From Isoetes taiwanensis (lineage: Eukaryota > Streptophyta > Lycopodiopsida > Isoetales > Isoetaceae): a stretch of DNA of 64,000 nucleotides. The notes below the pieces were generated by a model that was not told the DNA's origin, made no database searches, and saw nothing but the letters and a program-made list of their open reading frames with translations. Below are positions 50,899 through 64,000 of this stretch, one piece after another (position 1 is the stretch's first letter; each line of letters opens with the position of its first letter). The translations under genes were made by a program, and so were the position numbers. The stretch lies in the NCBI GenBank assembly GCA_021234155.1, contig JAJEKV010000083.1:1005743-1069742 (forward strand), in the 5' to 3' direction.

Positions 50899-51273
50899 GT
50901 ATTCTTAGGTCAAAACCGGGTGCGAAATAACACCTAAATTGCAGAAAATGAGCGGGCTATTTTGGGCAAAGCCATCGCTTTCACACAAGATTTCATTCTA
51001 ATTTGCGGTGTATGACACTTATATTGAAACATGCACCGATGTAAATCAACCTCATGGTCAAAAATACATGGGTTTATCCCTAAATCTTACCTATAAGGGT
51101 TCTATCCCTTAAAATTCTACCAAGATATATATGGGTTTATCCCTAATTCTCCGCCAATATGTATGGGTTTATCCCAATTTTTCGCCAAATATATTATGAA
51201 AAAAACAATTTTGAAATATCTTGTCTTATTTTTTTCCGATGTATCCGAATATGGATTGTTGTATTAAAATGTA

Positions 51274-53318
51274 AAAGAAGAATTTTGTGCACCGTAATTG
51301 ATGGAAGGGTCAAGCTACAAGTAATTAAGGAGAAAACTAAGACAAAATATGTACATTTAACCTATTTCTCAAAGGTGGTGGACAAAATTACCTATAGCAA
51401 GACGCTCAAAATCGCCCTCTGATTTTTTGAAATTCGATATGACATTTGGGGAAAAATACAGTTTTTGGATGGAGGTATACCAGCAATCTAAAAGATATGT
51501 TTTACAAACCAAAAAATAGTTTTTACCAAATCTTATTGAGCCTACATGTATATGTAACATACCTGTGTTACAAAAAATTTGTTGATCCCAAAAATCGGGC
51601 ATATTCGCATCGACCGACATCAATATTATACACAACAAGGGATTGAGGAATTGGTTTGCACTAGGATTGAATCATATACCTGATCAGCCATTCAAGTATT
51701 GAACTTTTATGACCGAAATTGAGAATACCATAGAATTCTTTTTTGTTCATAGATTCTCTTTGATTGAATTTAATGAACAGTCATTGAGCAATGCAAAAAT
51801 GTGTTAAGAAAGGAAATCGGATGGCTTGCTAAAAGATTTGTGGAAAGTAATAGTGACTCAAAGAAAAGTTCTTGAGTACCGGATGATGCGCTTATCGAAA
51901 TATGGAGTGGTTGGTTAATAATTTGTATATCTCTTGCTCATAAAGCGTAAACAATCCATTTTTTATCGCCTTTGCATATTTAGGAATGAGGTCTGCAATC
52001 CACTAAAAGCAAAGAATGATTTTTGCAAATATGCAACTTTAAAAGAAGATTTAATTGCTCGGTTCAATCGACATTATTGATATGTTGGGTGAAGGACATG
52101 TGTTCAATCTTGAGCTACCTTATCTACTTGGAATCTTTAAAGCACATAAGTTTGAATCTGATGGATTACCAATGCACATGAAACTATTTTTTCCACCATT
52201 GCCTCTATTATAGCTGAAGATCTGTTAAATCTGATTTTGGATATTTGGCCAACAATTTGCCATGAGAAAATGCAAAGGCACTAATATCTTTTCTAAGAAG
52301 CTGATTAAAGCTGGAACATGGATAGTAAATTCATTTATGATGTGGTCGTAATCTTCAAAATATATGATCTCTTTGTAGCAGAGGATACTAAGTAAGCAGG
52401 AAAACATACCTCGAGTGGTGAGTATGGGAATCGTAATATAATGGAAAAGGTTATATATTTGGTTTGAGCTTCAAAAGAAAGGTTAATCATGCAATTGATA
52501 TGTGGTACAAAATTTTGATGATGGCAAGATTAAAATTGAGTGGAAAAATAAACCCGTAAAGTAGAGGCATAAGATGGAATCATCAACAAATAAATGGTCG
52601 CTTTTAATAAATCGCTTTTTAATAGGAATAGAATAGAATAGAAATAGTTTCAGTTTTAATAATGGTATTTTAGGCAAACTAAAGGCATCCCAATGGGATT
52701 TGCTCAAGCCCAGTCGGTGCAACTGCGACCAAGCTATTTTGAGCTCGATTATCTTAAGACCACCTGCGTATGAGACTTATGGAAGCCGCTTAAATTTACT
52801 TTAGATATATTGATGATCTTCTTAGCATCATTAATCCAAATATCAGAACTTTCTTAGCTTAGCAACATAAGCAAAGTAGCTGTACATTTATAATATGGAT
52901 TACATTGGTATCAAGGATGAAATCAGAGCATTGCAAATCAGATACACTATTTGGGAAGAAAGTGGATTTCCTAAACATTACTATTGATATTGTGGGCTAC
53001 ATGTTGGAATGTATAATACATATTGTGTTTGATAAAAGAAACAACTCACCTTTTAAGGCTTCAAGGTTTATACATGCCAAAGAACACCTTATATTATGGC
53101 ATGTAATGTGGCTTGCCTCTACGTGTCCAACCATTATTATATGCACACAAAGAACTTTTCAAAGAGATGACTTAGTGAATCTTATTAATTGCTTTATTGA
53201 TAAAGGCTTTAAGAAGAAGGACGAGGCATAAAGTTCTCGTGGTACGAGAAAGGAAAATTTTCCAGCCCCAAGTATGATATAAAAATGTCAAGTATTTGAA
53301 TTGGACAAATCCAAATAG
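51274..53318 (+). pseudogene. Reverse transcriptase exon, U5
   Basis: Full-length but heavily broken. The motif A region (near 52,380) no longer reads DITKCY. GIPMG and YIDD are recognisable near 52,690 and 52,810. The AATAG repeat at 52,620-52,650 has extra bases. Confidence 0.75.
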
Positions 53319-53360
53319 TATTCTCGATGGAGATGGCAAAAGTGGTCCCAAACATAGGAT

Positions 53361-53663
53361 TGGTTGATTCATTAGCAAATGTTTTGCTTGGCAGGCGATT
53401 TGGCACAAGGTACTCAAGGTTTTGAGAAAGATGAATTCCTAATATTGCAAATATATATCAATGTTTTGGCATTGGAAATTGGAGTAAATCAAGTTAAAGT
53501 AATGTATTTGGCAAAGGAGTTCCTTTGCATGGGAACCACCATCTTATTGTTAGCTGGGGAAATTCCTCTAAGATTAATTCGATACTCTTGTTATTGTCAG
53601 ACTTTATGGACTTCAAGTATTATCTTTATGTTGTTTTTAAACAATTGAGGCGGTAAATCCTAA
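53361..53663 (+). pseudogene. Duplicated RT C-terminus plus hydrophobic tail, U5
   Basis: Error-dense copy of 34870; AATAAA at 53722-53727. Confidence 0.5.
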
Positions 53664-53944
53664 GGTCATTCTTTGCACTATATTCCGTAGTATCTCGATA
53701 CAAACTTTGTAAACTTAAGTTAATAAAAATCTAAATCGAGTAAATACAAATGATAGAAGCTATTACTTTGGTATTTTGATTGCAGAAAGCAAAATACATA
53801 TCCGTAGTATTGTTATAAAGTTGAAAACAACAAATTGGGTTGCCAATGGTTATAGTAAATTGCACATATACAAGATCTTAAACTATATATCTTAGTACAT
53901 TCATATTCTTGTCAGGTCACAGCGGCATACGTTAAAACTCCTGC

Positions 53945-54720
53945 TCACCTAACTCGCGGCAATGCAAATTTCTCTCAAAGATCTTCAGTTCCATTCAAGT
54001 TTGTTGCCATTAGGCAGTTCCAAGGACATCTCCAAGGCTTAAACCATACAAAATTTTCAAAATAATCCCGGCCCAACACCTAGGCAGTTTCGCCCTTTTG
54101 ATACCAAGCAGAAGTTTTATTTCCGTCCAAAGGATGATAACTCGGTATCCCTTTTGCTGGGACTACGCCATTTGTTCTCATTTCCCGAGTACCCAATCAT
54201 AAACAATAGTAACAGTAAAGTACCTTATAAAATGTTTGGAATATAAAAGCATAAACTAAGCTCTAATGGCGTTTGCTCCGAGAAGAGCGACACTAAGGAT
54301 TTCGTGAAGGTGCATCCTCATCGTAATAATCATCACCTGATGAATCAAGTCAACAGATTTGGGGATCTTCAGCACTTTTGTCGCTCTTTTGGCAACATGC
54401 TTTTTGGGGTACACTATATTAGTGTTTTAACTTGCTGCTTGCCGATTGGCTTCTAATAATAATAATTTCCATCATAAATCAGGCCGATAGGGCGTACTCC
54501 ATTATCCGATATACTCAGACAAAGCGCCTTCACCATATTGTTCCCCGCAAAATGTTTCCCACCTCTATGAAGAAGGTTCGCCCACCTACGCGATATATAA
54601 ATTGAGTAATTTTTCATCAGTTTACACCAACAATATATTGATCTTTAGCAAGTAATACTCTTCCGGCTCGTAAAATCCGTATTTGGTCAACTAAGCGAAA
54701 TTTGCGTATGTTATGATCTT
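53945..54720 (-). pseudogene. Two-exon B3-like gene, U5
   Basis: Recognisable by nucleotide alignment to U2. Both exons and the intron donor (lost near 54,255) carry many indels. Confidence 0.5.
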
Positions 54721-55173
54721 AGATTTTATAAATCAAAGAAAAGTTAACGACCGTATGGTGACCAACCAACATCCGCTATGAATAATTGCCGCCATAGCTA
54801 TGGAATGGCTTTCAATCGAAGATGGAAAAGCGTTCCTACGGAAGCCATAAATTAATGGCTACAATATATGGTTATTATGATTTGATAGCTCTAATTATTA
54901 AGTGCCTAGAGAAAAGCGCACTACCGTAATTATTGCGCCGTGGATAATGGCTCGAGGTTAACGATTTCGGACCGTAATAAAATAATATACCATTATTGTT
55001 AATATCCTTAATTATTTTGAATCCGCACTATTAAATATAGACTATCATGTTCTCCTTAGTTAATTCATATTATTCTAGGTATTATATGATTCACAATATT
55101 CTTTAGGAGTATCCTCAACTAATTCTTGGTTTTCACGTAATGCTCCAGAGACATTTTGTAATCCTCAATATAG

Positions 55174-55264
55174 AGGGTTCCTTTGGCAAAGGGATCTCCA
55201 ACTTTTGCCAGCATTTGGACCTTACTTGCCTTCCTAGGGAGGTAGATATATATATATATATATA
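55174..55264. repeat. Degraded palindrome and AT tract, U5
   Basis: The palindrome reads TTCCTTTGGCAAAGGGA, with CTAG missing from its centre. AT tract at 55246-55264. Confidence 0.6.
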
Positions 55265-56431
55265 CATCTATCTTACTCAGCATTAGTAATAGTTCCTCTA
55301 AGTCTTTATGTCCCATCCCAATCCATGTGTTGGTATTATCATAGGTAATAATAGTCCATGAACAAGTTATTTGGTCCTAAAAGCAATTCATGAAGCCGAC
55401 ACTTGTCTAAGATAAAGGGACCAATTCATCTCTATGGCTTTGAAATATTACAACAAATTGCTGGCTTGAACTTGGCCCTTCTGAACAATTAAGCAACCTA
55501 TGTTGCTTTTAGGCTTGATGGAGTTTGTTTTCACATATGGTCATATCCACAATAAAAACTAATATGGTTTGATTGACTTAGGTGATGATAGTTTTTTTGC
55601 CACTTGATTGGTTTGGTCTTTACAAATGACTAAGGTTTGCTATAGTCTTGGAATCTTTGAGACATCAAAGCATGTTTCTTATCAAAAGTAGGTTGTGTTG
55701 CCTAATACGATCATAATATAAATATTATAGCAATGGGTAAAAAGTTGGTTTGATTTTTTAAAATATATTGCATGGTGGCGCTTTTTACCATGGGATAACT
55801 ATTTGGAAATCATTTGGAAACTTTTGTATATGATGTAAGAAAAATGGAATCAAGGCGTAAGCCTTGGAAGGGAAATTAAAAATATGCAACCAGGATCTTG
55901 AGAATAGAGTTTGATATCGCTTAGAGACACACATTGGTATAATGATCTTAATTTGTTAAGGAAATGAATGGGAATGGATAAACCTAAGGGTTTGTTGATA
56001 TTTGCTGGTGGGTGGCTGGAGAAGGAGTTAACCAGTATTGTTTATATAAAAGCACGGCGCCTACTATGACACAGTGGATATAAGGTTCTTGGAAATGAGG
56101 CCTTTAGATTTAAGGTGATTTAATTTATTGAACACATGGATGGAGAATCACAAGCGACATGGTCACAGTACATGGGAACATTAGTAATGGTTGGTAGGTA
56201 GGAGGGCAGGACATTCGGTTATCGATATAATTAGATGAACCATTGGATTAATGATTGTAAAATAAAAATAGACCATTTATCAGTCTTGATGCAAGGCCAA
56301 ACCATAGCATAAGGTTGATAGTGTAATTTGCTATTTTCTAAATGTCAACAATTGTATGCTATTTACGGTATTTTTATTATCTCACCATTTTATTATCTTT
56401 ATTCATTATATTGTGGTATTTGGTATCGTGA

Positions 56432-56718
56432 AAACCCTAACATCAGCTACAAACCCTAACGATGGAGCCTTGAAGTCATGGATTTGACAGACGATGATTT
56501 TGATCCTAATCATTGATCCGGCAAATTTATTTAAGTAAATATGGACATCAAAGTAATATAAAATATCTCGCCATAAACTTGGGCGACAGGTGTTCAGTAA
56601 CGTTTTTCTCGACTAATCTTTGCTTACCTAAATAGTCTTGTAAAATGGATATGTAAACTCGGGATTATTATCCGATGTTTATGGCCTAACTTACTGGATA
56701 TGTTGAGCTATAAATATA
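56432..56718 (+). promoter_or_regulatory. Telo-box pair and TATA box, U5
   Basis: Telo-boxes at 56432-56440 and 56451-56459, ATG at 56462, TATAAATATA at 56709-56718. These boxes are unchanged although the surroundings are error-dense; they contain no CAG or CTG. Confidence 0.6.
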
Positions 56719-56745
56719 TGGTCCCTTTAGTTTAAAACCCCGAGA

Positions 56746-57060
56746 TAGTCAGAAGCACCCGAGGCGAGTAACAAGGCAAGTATAAGGCCAAACTTATAGA
56801 ATTCCTTAGAAGAAATGGTGTTGAGCACAAGAGTCCCCAACCTTCCAAAGCACAATTGATTGAGCTTTGCAGGGCAAATGGCCTTGATCCTAACAGGCCA
56901 AGAATGATTGCATTGTAGTTTCTACGCAGCCGAAATCCATGCGTGAACGCCCTCAGTTGTCTCCAATGTCTTGAAAATTCCGTATACCTCCTGGCAAGAT
57001 TGTGAGAGGGTAATGATTCAGAAGTGAAGAAGATATGATTATGATGTCAAATTAATCAAA
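56746..57060 (+). pseudogene. AT-hook/SAP-like exon, U5
   Basis: Copy of 29206. The ATG and GRP motif are lost. KAQLIELCRANGLDPN survives. The donor reads ATCAAAGTTCCC, a CAG-to-CAAAG change. Confidence 0.5.
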
Positions 57061-58436
57061 GTTCCCATTCTTGGTTATTTGGTGTTGAAATTTAGCATTT
57101 TCTCCGGGTTATCGTATATCTTGCTAACTTCTATTGTCTGAGCTCATTCTCCTATAATTCATGTTAAATAATACTTATTCCTATGAGATAGAGTAATGTT
57201 TTGTGTATATCCGATCAAGGCTTTTTTGAAAATTATATATAGTATCGGTTAAAATTTACCTATACGCTCTTATAACTGCTTTTTTCAATACCGAATAGTA
57301 TACCCAGATTTGGATGAAATATAGGCTTTACACCGGGTTAAATTCCAACTTGCATTTGTCTTATTATACTTAAGCGATGGTCCGATCCTAGGTCCACTTA
57401 GTATGGGGTAAATCATATTGAAAAGTCTTGTTAACCATGCATTAAAATTAATTAAATATCCTCGGATGATATGCATTAGTATCTCTTTCTGGCGTTAACG
57501 ATGTTTCGAGCAACTTGACCTGGACAGGGTTGGTATGCCCTCGGATCTCTAATCCTTCTTATGACTATTTGGCAATATTTTATTCGGTGGGTAAGGGGCG
57601 TAATGCCAAGAGAGTTCAACGCTACCGTTAGCATTAGTGTTTTACCCGCTTTTAGCTAATTAATGCTATTTGTCATGTAACCGAATTTCTTCTCTCGCAT
57701 TGTTATTTTGCATGATGATTGAAGATGGTAAATCAGTCGATGAACGATTTTATGAACCATTGTGTGTGAGTTTTTTGTATATTATATACTGATGGTAAGA
57801 AATTACTCAACTATATTTCGTGTTATTCCTTTTGGTGGATATATTTGACTTATCTCAAAGAATGGAAAATTTTTCATAAAATGGTTGGTCTAAATTTGGA
57901 TTATAAGATCCGGTTGGAATATTGTAGTGTATTCATAAATGGTTTAATAAAATTATTACTCTAACCTATAAGTGGTATTATTTAGCTTTTAAACTTCTTT
58001 CATAAATTAATGTGTTGAGTTATTCATAATAGGTTTGAGTTTTGAATGGATTTATTTATGGATATGGCAAGATCTATTAGTCGTTATTACTCAACATCAA
58101 AGGCTCTGTATAGAATCTTTTGCTAACTTTTTATGGCTTGAATATGGGAAATATGGTTATAAATTTTCAAATTCTGTGACTCTATGGTTTCCTTTGTGTT
58201 CATTAATAAATTCGTGTGTCCTATTTAGTTAGGGGTATATAGGCCCGGTGGATGTCTAGTTAATACAAAGGTCTTGGCTAGCTTATCATATATTCTCACT
58301 TGAATCACTAGTCTTATTTAGTGAATCATGAGGCCACGGACTTATGTTTTATGTTTTATGCTTATTCTTATATATTGAATCTATATGTCTTTAGGATGCT
58401 TTTCTCCGCTATATTCTAAGTTTTACTGTGATATAG

Positions 58437-59820
58437 GAAGTTATTACTCGTGTAAATGACATCAACTTTCCAAGATACTAGCAATCGCTAATGATGTCAA
58501 TAATTCAATGAAGGCAGATTCACGGCTTCCCGAATTGTAACTGGGATATTCAAAGAAGCAGTATAAGGGCACTAATAAGGCTGCTCAAGTCGCGTGGATT
58601 GCATGCATCAAGCTACCCGAGGTACACAACCTTTAATTCGCAAAGAATGTACACTTGGTGATGGTGATATTTCTCGCTATCTTTCTTGGGGTTTAAAGTT
58701 AAATATGCCGGGACTAGTCTCAAGTTTTAAAGATGTGGATTATGGAAAGTGCCAAGGACTTAATTACGAGGCATACAAGAATCTTCCATGCACATATGAA
58801 TGTCAGAGAAAGGATTTACATGATCTTCTAGCTTTATCAAAGGTCCGATCGCTTGGAAAAAACAGAATGCACTTAAGTTTACTTATACTCCAAACAATAA
58901 AATGGATAATGCTAAGGAGATCAAGAAACAACCCAGGCCTTTAGATAATTGCCTCTTTGATACGGCCGATGTAATGATGGGACCATTCTGTATTTCTAAC
59001 CTTGGTAATGTTTTCTTCCCGCCTGCAGGAGAATATTATGGAAGAATTAGAAACATACAACCTTAAGGAACTCGAATTTGCTTAATAAGTGAAGTTTTCT
59101 AATTATGCCAGCAGAATGAGATTCATATGATCAATTCAGCAGTGCTTTGGGGCCAGCAAAATCTTGAGTTATAGCCCCATCAAGAAAGAATCACACACGT
59201 CATGCTTAAACCCCGATGAGGTGCATTCATATCGTAGAAGGATGCTATCTCCTTTACTTACATATCAGAAAATTACTTTAGTTGTACTTTTAGTATTGAG
59301 ATGGGAGAAGAAATGTGTAATCGGGAAAATTGAATCGTGATATTGGCTGTGCGACATATGGCCAAGACCAATGAACCAAGGATTGATTTCTACTTAAAAC
59401 GATTGGAGGACATCGCTCTTTCTTTAAAATGTAACCGTGATCGTGTTACATGATGAAAATGCCCAGATAATATCATATGGGTAGGACCATATGATATGGT
59501 TCATACGGTCAATTTGGATGTAATATGGCCTCAATAAAATTCGGAGGCGAGGTCGGCCTTTTGCGGCTAGATGGTCACACCGATCCCCATTAAGAAGGTC
59601 TCACATATCGATACCCTTAAAATACGTGATCTCATGTTCTAATGACCATGTGCTGGGTCGAAATGATAAACTAATTTCAAATCGGAGTTTGCAACTCATA
59701 AAGGACATCATAGAAAAACTATCAAGTCTAGGAAGTTCTTGATGGATCATCTACGATAACAAAGCAGCCTTTGCTATGCAATTCCTTCCAAGAAAAGAAA
59801 TCAATATTAATACTGCTAAG
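58437..59820 (+). pseudogene. Long exon of the RT gene, U6
   Basis: Recognisable throughout by alignment to U3 but broken every 50-100 bp. The segment deleted in U2 and U3 is present. Confidence 0.7.
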
Positions 59821-60186
59821 GTATTCTTAGGCCAAAATCGTGCGAAATAACACTAAATTGGCAAAAATGAGTGTGCTATTTTGGGCAAAGCACTGCTTCA
59901 CACAAGATTTCATTCTAATTTGCGGTGTATGACACTTATATTGAAACATGCACCGATGTAAATCTGACCTCATGAAGTCAAAAATACATGGGTTTATCCT
60001 TAACCCACTTCATATATTCTAGAACTTAAAATTCTACCAAGATATATATGGGTTTATCCCTAATTCTCCGCCAATATGTATGGGTTTATCCCACCTTCAG
60101 CTAAAGATATTATGAAAAACAATTTTTGAAATATCTTGTCTTATTTTTTTCCGATGTATCCGAATATGGATTGTTGTATTAAACAG

Positions 60187-62268
60187 TAAAAGAAGAATTG
60201 GAAAGTACCGTAATTGATGAAGGTCAAGCTACAAGTAATTAAGGAGAAAACTAAGACAAAATATGTACATTTAACTCATTTCTCAAAGGTGGTGGACAAA
60301 ATTACCTATAGCAAGACGCTCAAAACCGCCTCCGCATTTTTTAAAATTCGGATATGACATTTGGGGAAAATACAATTTTTGGATGGAGGTATACCAAGAA
60401 TCTAAAAGATATGTTTTACAAAACCAAAAATAGTTTTACTACTCTTTTATTGAGCCTACATGGTATGTAACATACCCAGTTACAAAATTTGTTGATCCCA
60501 AATCGTATATATTCGCATCGCATCGACATCATTATTACATATACACAACAAGGATTGAGGAATTGGTTTGTACTAGATTAAACTATATACCGATTGTGCT
60601 ATTCAAGATTGAACTTTTATGACCGAAATCAGAATACCAGAGCAATTCTTTTTTGTTCATAGATTCTTTGATTGAATTTAATGAATGTGTCATTGAGCAA
60701 ATGCAAAAATGTAAGTAAGAAAGGAAATCGATGGCTTTGCTAAAAGATTTGTGGAAAGTAATAGTGACTCAAAGAAAAGTTCTTGAGTACTGGCGATGCG
60801 CTTATCGTAAATATGGAGTGGCTGGTTAATAATTTGTATATCTCTCGGTGCTCATAAAGCGTTAGAAACAATCCAGCTTTTTTATCTCACTTAACGCATA
60901 TTAGGAAATGAGGTCAGTAACGACTACAAAGAATGATTTTTAAAATATGCAACTTTAAAAGAAGATTTAATTGCCTGGATTCAACCGACATTGATATGTT
61001 GGGTGAAGGACATGTGTCTAATCTGAGCTACCTTATCTACTTGGAATCTTTAAAGCACATAAGTTTGAACATGTATGGATTACCAATGCACATGAAACTA
61101 TTTTTCCACCATTGCCTCTATTATAAAGAAGATTTGCTAACCGATTGATATTTGGCCAACAATTCCACAAGGAGAAATGCAAAGGCGTACCTAATATCTT
61201 TCAGAAGAATAGCATTAAAGCAACATGGATATAGTAATTCTATTTATGATGTGGTTTGTAATCTTCCAAAAGAGAGTATGGATCTCTTTGTAAAGCAGAG
61301 TATTACTAAGTGTTATGAAACATACCGAAAGTGGTGAGTACGGGAATCAATATAATGAAAAGGTTATATATTTGGCTTGGAGTTTAAAGAAAGGTTAACT
61401 ATGCAAATTTATATGTGGTACAAAAATTTTGATGATGGAAAAGATTAAAATTGAGTGGAAAAATAAAACCCGTAGTAGTATATGGTATAAGATGGATGTA
61501 AATCGCTTATTCAAATAACAATGGTCGCTTTAATAACCTTTCTTTTAATAGAATAGAATAGAATAGAATAGTTTTTAGTTTTAATGCATAACAGGCTTTT
61601 AGGCAAACTAAAGCATCCCAATGGATTTGCTTCAAGCCCAGTTGGTGCAACTTATATCTGCTTATTTTGAGCTCGATTTTTATCTTAAGACTAATTTATG
61701 AGACTTATGGAAGGCCGCTTAAATTTACTTTTAGATATATTGATGATCTTCTTAGCATCAATAATCCAAATATCGCACTTTTCTTGGGCTTAGCAACATA
61801 AGCAGCTAGAACAGAAGTATTTATAACATGGATTATACTCTGTATCAAGCGATTTAAAATCAGAGTATTGCAAACTGTGACACATCATTTGGGAAGAAAG
61901 TGGATTTCCTAAACATTACTATTGGATATTGTGTACGTATATGTTGGAATGTATAATACACATGTTTGACAAATAAACTTACCTTTTAAGGCTTCAAGGT
62001 TTATACATGCCACACCGCAGACCTTTTATATTATGGCATGTGGTACGTGGTTTACTTCATTGTGTCCAACCATTATTATATGCACACACAAGAATCCTTT
62101 TCTAAAGCAAATAGATGACTTAGTGAATCTTATTAATTGCTTTATTGATAAAGGCTCTTTAAGAAGAAGGACGATGGCATAAAGTTCCTCGTGGTATCGA
62201 AAGGAAAATTTTCCGTGCCTGAAGTAATATATAAAAATGTCATATTTGAATTGGACAAATCCAAATAG
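60187..62268 (+). pseudogene. Reverse transcriptase exon, U6
   Basis: Error-dense copy of 23571. YIDD survives near 61,737. The AATAG repeat at 61,549-61,570 is intact, so that interruption is not an artefact of this copy. Confidence 0.7.
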
Positions 62269-62309
62269 TATCTCCTGGCTGGAGATGGAAAAGTGGTCCC
62301 AAACATAGG

Positions 62310-62615
62310 GATTTCTATTGATCCATTAGGCAAATGTTTTGCTTGGAAGATTTTTTATACAAGGTACTCAAGGTTTTGAGTAAGATGAATTCCTAATACT
62401 TAAATATATGATCAATGTTTTGGTATTGGAAATTGAGAAACTGCTAAAGTAATGTATTTGGCAAAGGAGTTCCCTGCATGGGAACCACCATCTTTATTGT
62501 TGTTAGCTGTGGAAATTCCTCTAAGATTAATTGATACCTTGTATTGCTTGCACTTTGCAGGACTCTCGTTATTATCTTTATGTTGTTTCAAACAATTGAG
62601 GTCAGTAAATCCTAA
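62310..62615 (+). pseudogene. Duplicated RT C-terminus plus hydrophobic tail, U6
   Basis: Error-dense copy of 34870; AATAAA at 62677-62682. Confidence 0.5.
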
Positions 62616-62905
62616 AGGTCATTCTGCGTACCTTATATTCCCGTAGTATCCGGCACAAACTTTGTAAACTTAAGTTAATAAAAAATCCAACTATAAATAC
62701 AAATGATAGAAGCTTGATAGCTTTGGTATTTTGATTGGCAAGAAATAAAAATACACATCTCGTAGTATTGTTATAAAGTTGGGAAAAACAACAAAATTGG
62801 TTGCCAATGGTTATGTAAATTGCTATATACAAGATCTTAAACTATATATCTAGTACTATTATTCATATTCTCAGGTTACAAAGGCATACAGTTAAAAACT
62901 CCTGC

Positions 62906-63660
62906 TCACCTAACTCAGGTAATGCAGCCTCTTCAAGATCTTCTACGTTCCATTCAAGTTTGGTTGCCATTGTAAGTAAACCTTCAAGGACATCTCCAAG
63001 GCTTAAACCATACAAATTTCTTAAAATAATCCCACCAACACCTAGGCGTCAGCTCCTTTTTGATACCGGTGTTTTCTTATTTCCGGTGTCCGTTGATGAT
63101 AATCAGGTATCCTTTTGTTGGACGTACGCCATTTGTTCTCATTCTCGTAGCACCTAATCATGTCAATAGAAAATAGTAAAGTACCTTATAAAACAAGTGT
63201 TTGGAATATAAAGCATAAAACTTACTAAGCTCTATTTATGTTTGCCCGAGAAGAGCGACACGGAAGGATTGCAAGGCATCCTCAATGTAATAATCATCAC
63301 CTACGAACTGCTTCACTGCATTTGGGGGATTCTTTGCACTTTGGCCGCTTGGTACCATGCTTTTTGGGGTACACTATATTAGTGTTTCCAACTCTGCCGC
63401 CTGCCGATTGGCTTCACACAATTTCCATCACAACCGTACGATAGGCTAGTTCCATTATCCGATAACGTGAGCAAAAGCGCCCTCCACCATATTGTTCCCT
63501 CGCAAAAATGTTTCAAATTTGAAGAAGTATTCACGCACCCATGATGCGATATAAATTCGAGTACTCTTTTCTCGATTCGGGCCTCCACCAACAATATTGA
63601 TCTTTAGTAAGTAATACCCTTCGCTTCCCCGTAAAACCAGATTTGGTCAACGCCGAAATT
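62906..63660 (-). pseudogene. Two-exon B3-like gene, U6
   Basis: Error-dense copy of 26312. The GTAAGT donor with the following TTTATG context is still visible near 63,222. The window ends ~340 bp further on. Confidence 0.5.
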
Positions 63661-64000
63661 TCATGTGGCGAAGAGACCTAGATTTTTATAAATCACAAAG
63701 CTAACGCACTGCATAAGTGACCGAACTTAACATCCATATTATGAATACCGCCGCCATAGCTGCGAAATGGCTTTCATCGAAGATGGAAGTGTTGTTCACG
63801 TGAAGCTTGCAAATTAATGCATACAATATATGTTATTATGATTTGATAGCTCTAATTATTAAGTGCCTAGAGTAGCAAACATGGTAATTATTGGTGCCGT
63901 GACAATGGCTCGAGGTTAACGATTTCGGACCGTAATAAAAATTGGTTTATACCATTATTGTTAATATCAGCAATACGTAAATTGGAACGAAGTACAACAA

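Larger units (their letters stand above)
49470..58436 (+). repeat. Array unit U5 (error-dense)
   Basis: Fifth copy, 8,967 bp. The first ~700 bp are clean. From about 50,200 single-base indels and substitutions rise sharply to the right-hand end. Confidence 0.95.
58437..64000 (+). repeat. Array unit U6 (partial, error-dense)
   Basis: Sixth copy, cut by the window end inside the promoter-side non-coding region. It has the highest density of small indels in the array. Confidence 0.93.

Noticed and set aside
50200-64000. Calling each frameshift in U5 and U6 as true pseudogenisation
   Set aside because: The CAG/CTG bias and the direction of changes point to sequencing error; the evidence cannot separate real decay.

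Overview
The window reads as nuclear DNA of a land plant. It is AT-rich and spliceosomal, with short introns of about 72 bp. It carries paired plant telo-boxes (AAACCCTAA), a gene with plant-type B3-like DNA-binding folds, and fragments of a plant kinesin (KCBP), alpha-tubulin and gamma-COP. The species cannot be named from sequence alone; I lean towards a seed-free plant because of the reverse transcriptase type, but that is inference.

Layout. (1) Positions 1-11,403 are single-copy flank: diverged local repeats, two long AT microsatellites, an N-terminal Helitron replicase/helicase fragment (minus strand), a cluster of canonical heat-shock elements, and a minus-strand string of intron-containing fragments of three unrelated genes (alpha-tubulin, KCBP MyTH4-FERM, gamma-COP). 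KCBP and gamma-COP are joined within about 22 bp. This looks like Helitron-style gene capture. (2) Positions 11,404-64,000 are a head-to-tail tandem array of a ~9.2 kb unit: U1 11404-20598 (5' truncated), U2 20599-30960 (with a ~1.2 kb insertion), U3 30961-40250, U4 40251-49469, U5 49470-58436, U6 58437 to the window end (partial).

Each unit has the same parts. In unit order they are: a long exon of unknown family; a reverse transcriptase (RT) exon with DITKCY, GIPMG and YIDD motifs, of the Penelope/telomerase-like rather than LINE or LTR type; a diverged duplicate of the RT C-terminus ending in a hydrophobic segment; a poly(A) signal; a convergent two-exon minus-strand gene with two B3-like domains; a palindrome next to an AT microsatellite; and a promoter region with two telo-boxes and a TATA box that leads into an exon with an AT-hook-like and two SAP-like motifs. 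That exon has a donor site and appears to splice over ~1.4 kb into the long exon of the NEXT unit. The complete plus-strand gene therefore runs across the unit boundary as drawn: promoter, AT-hook/SAP exon, long exon, RT. No GIY-YIG endonuclease, integrase, LTR or transposase was seen with it.

Sequence quality matters here. Differences between copies fall strikingly on CAG/CTG trinucleotides (CAG to CAAAG, CTG to CCG/TCG/CTTG), and become dense in U5 and U6. I read this as mostly base-calling or polishing error at methylated CHG sites, not biological decay. Many frameshifts below may therefore be artefacts. Breaks shared by all copies, such as the AATAG-repeat stop in the RT, are real or ancestral.
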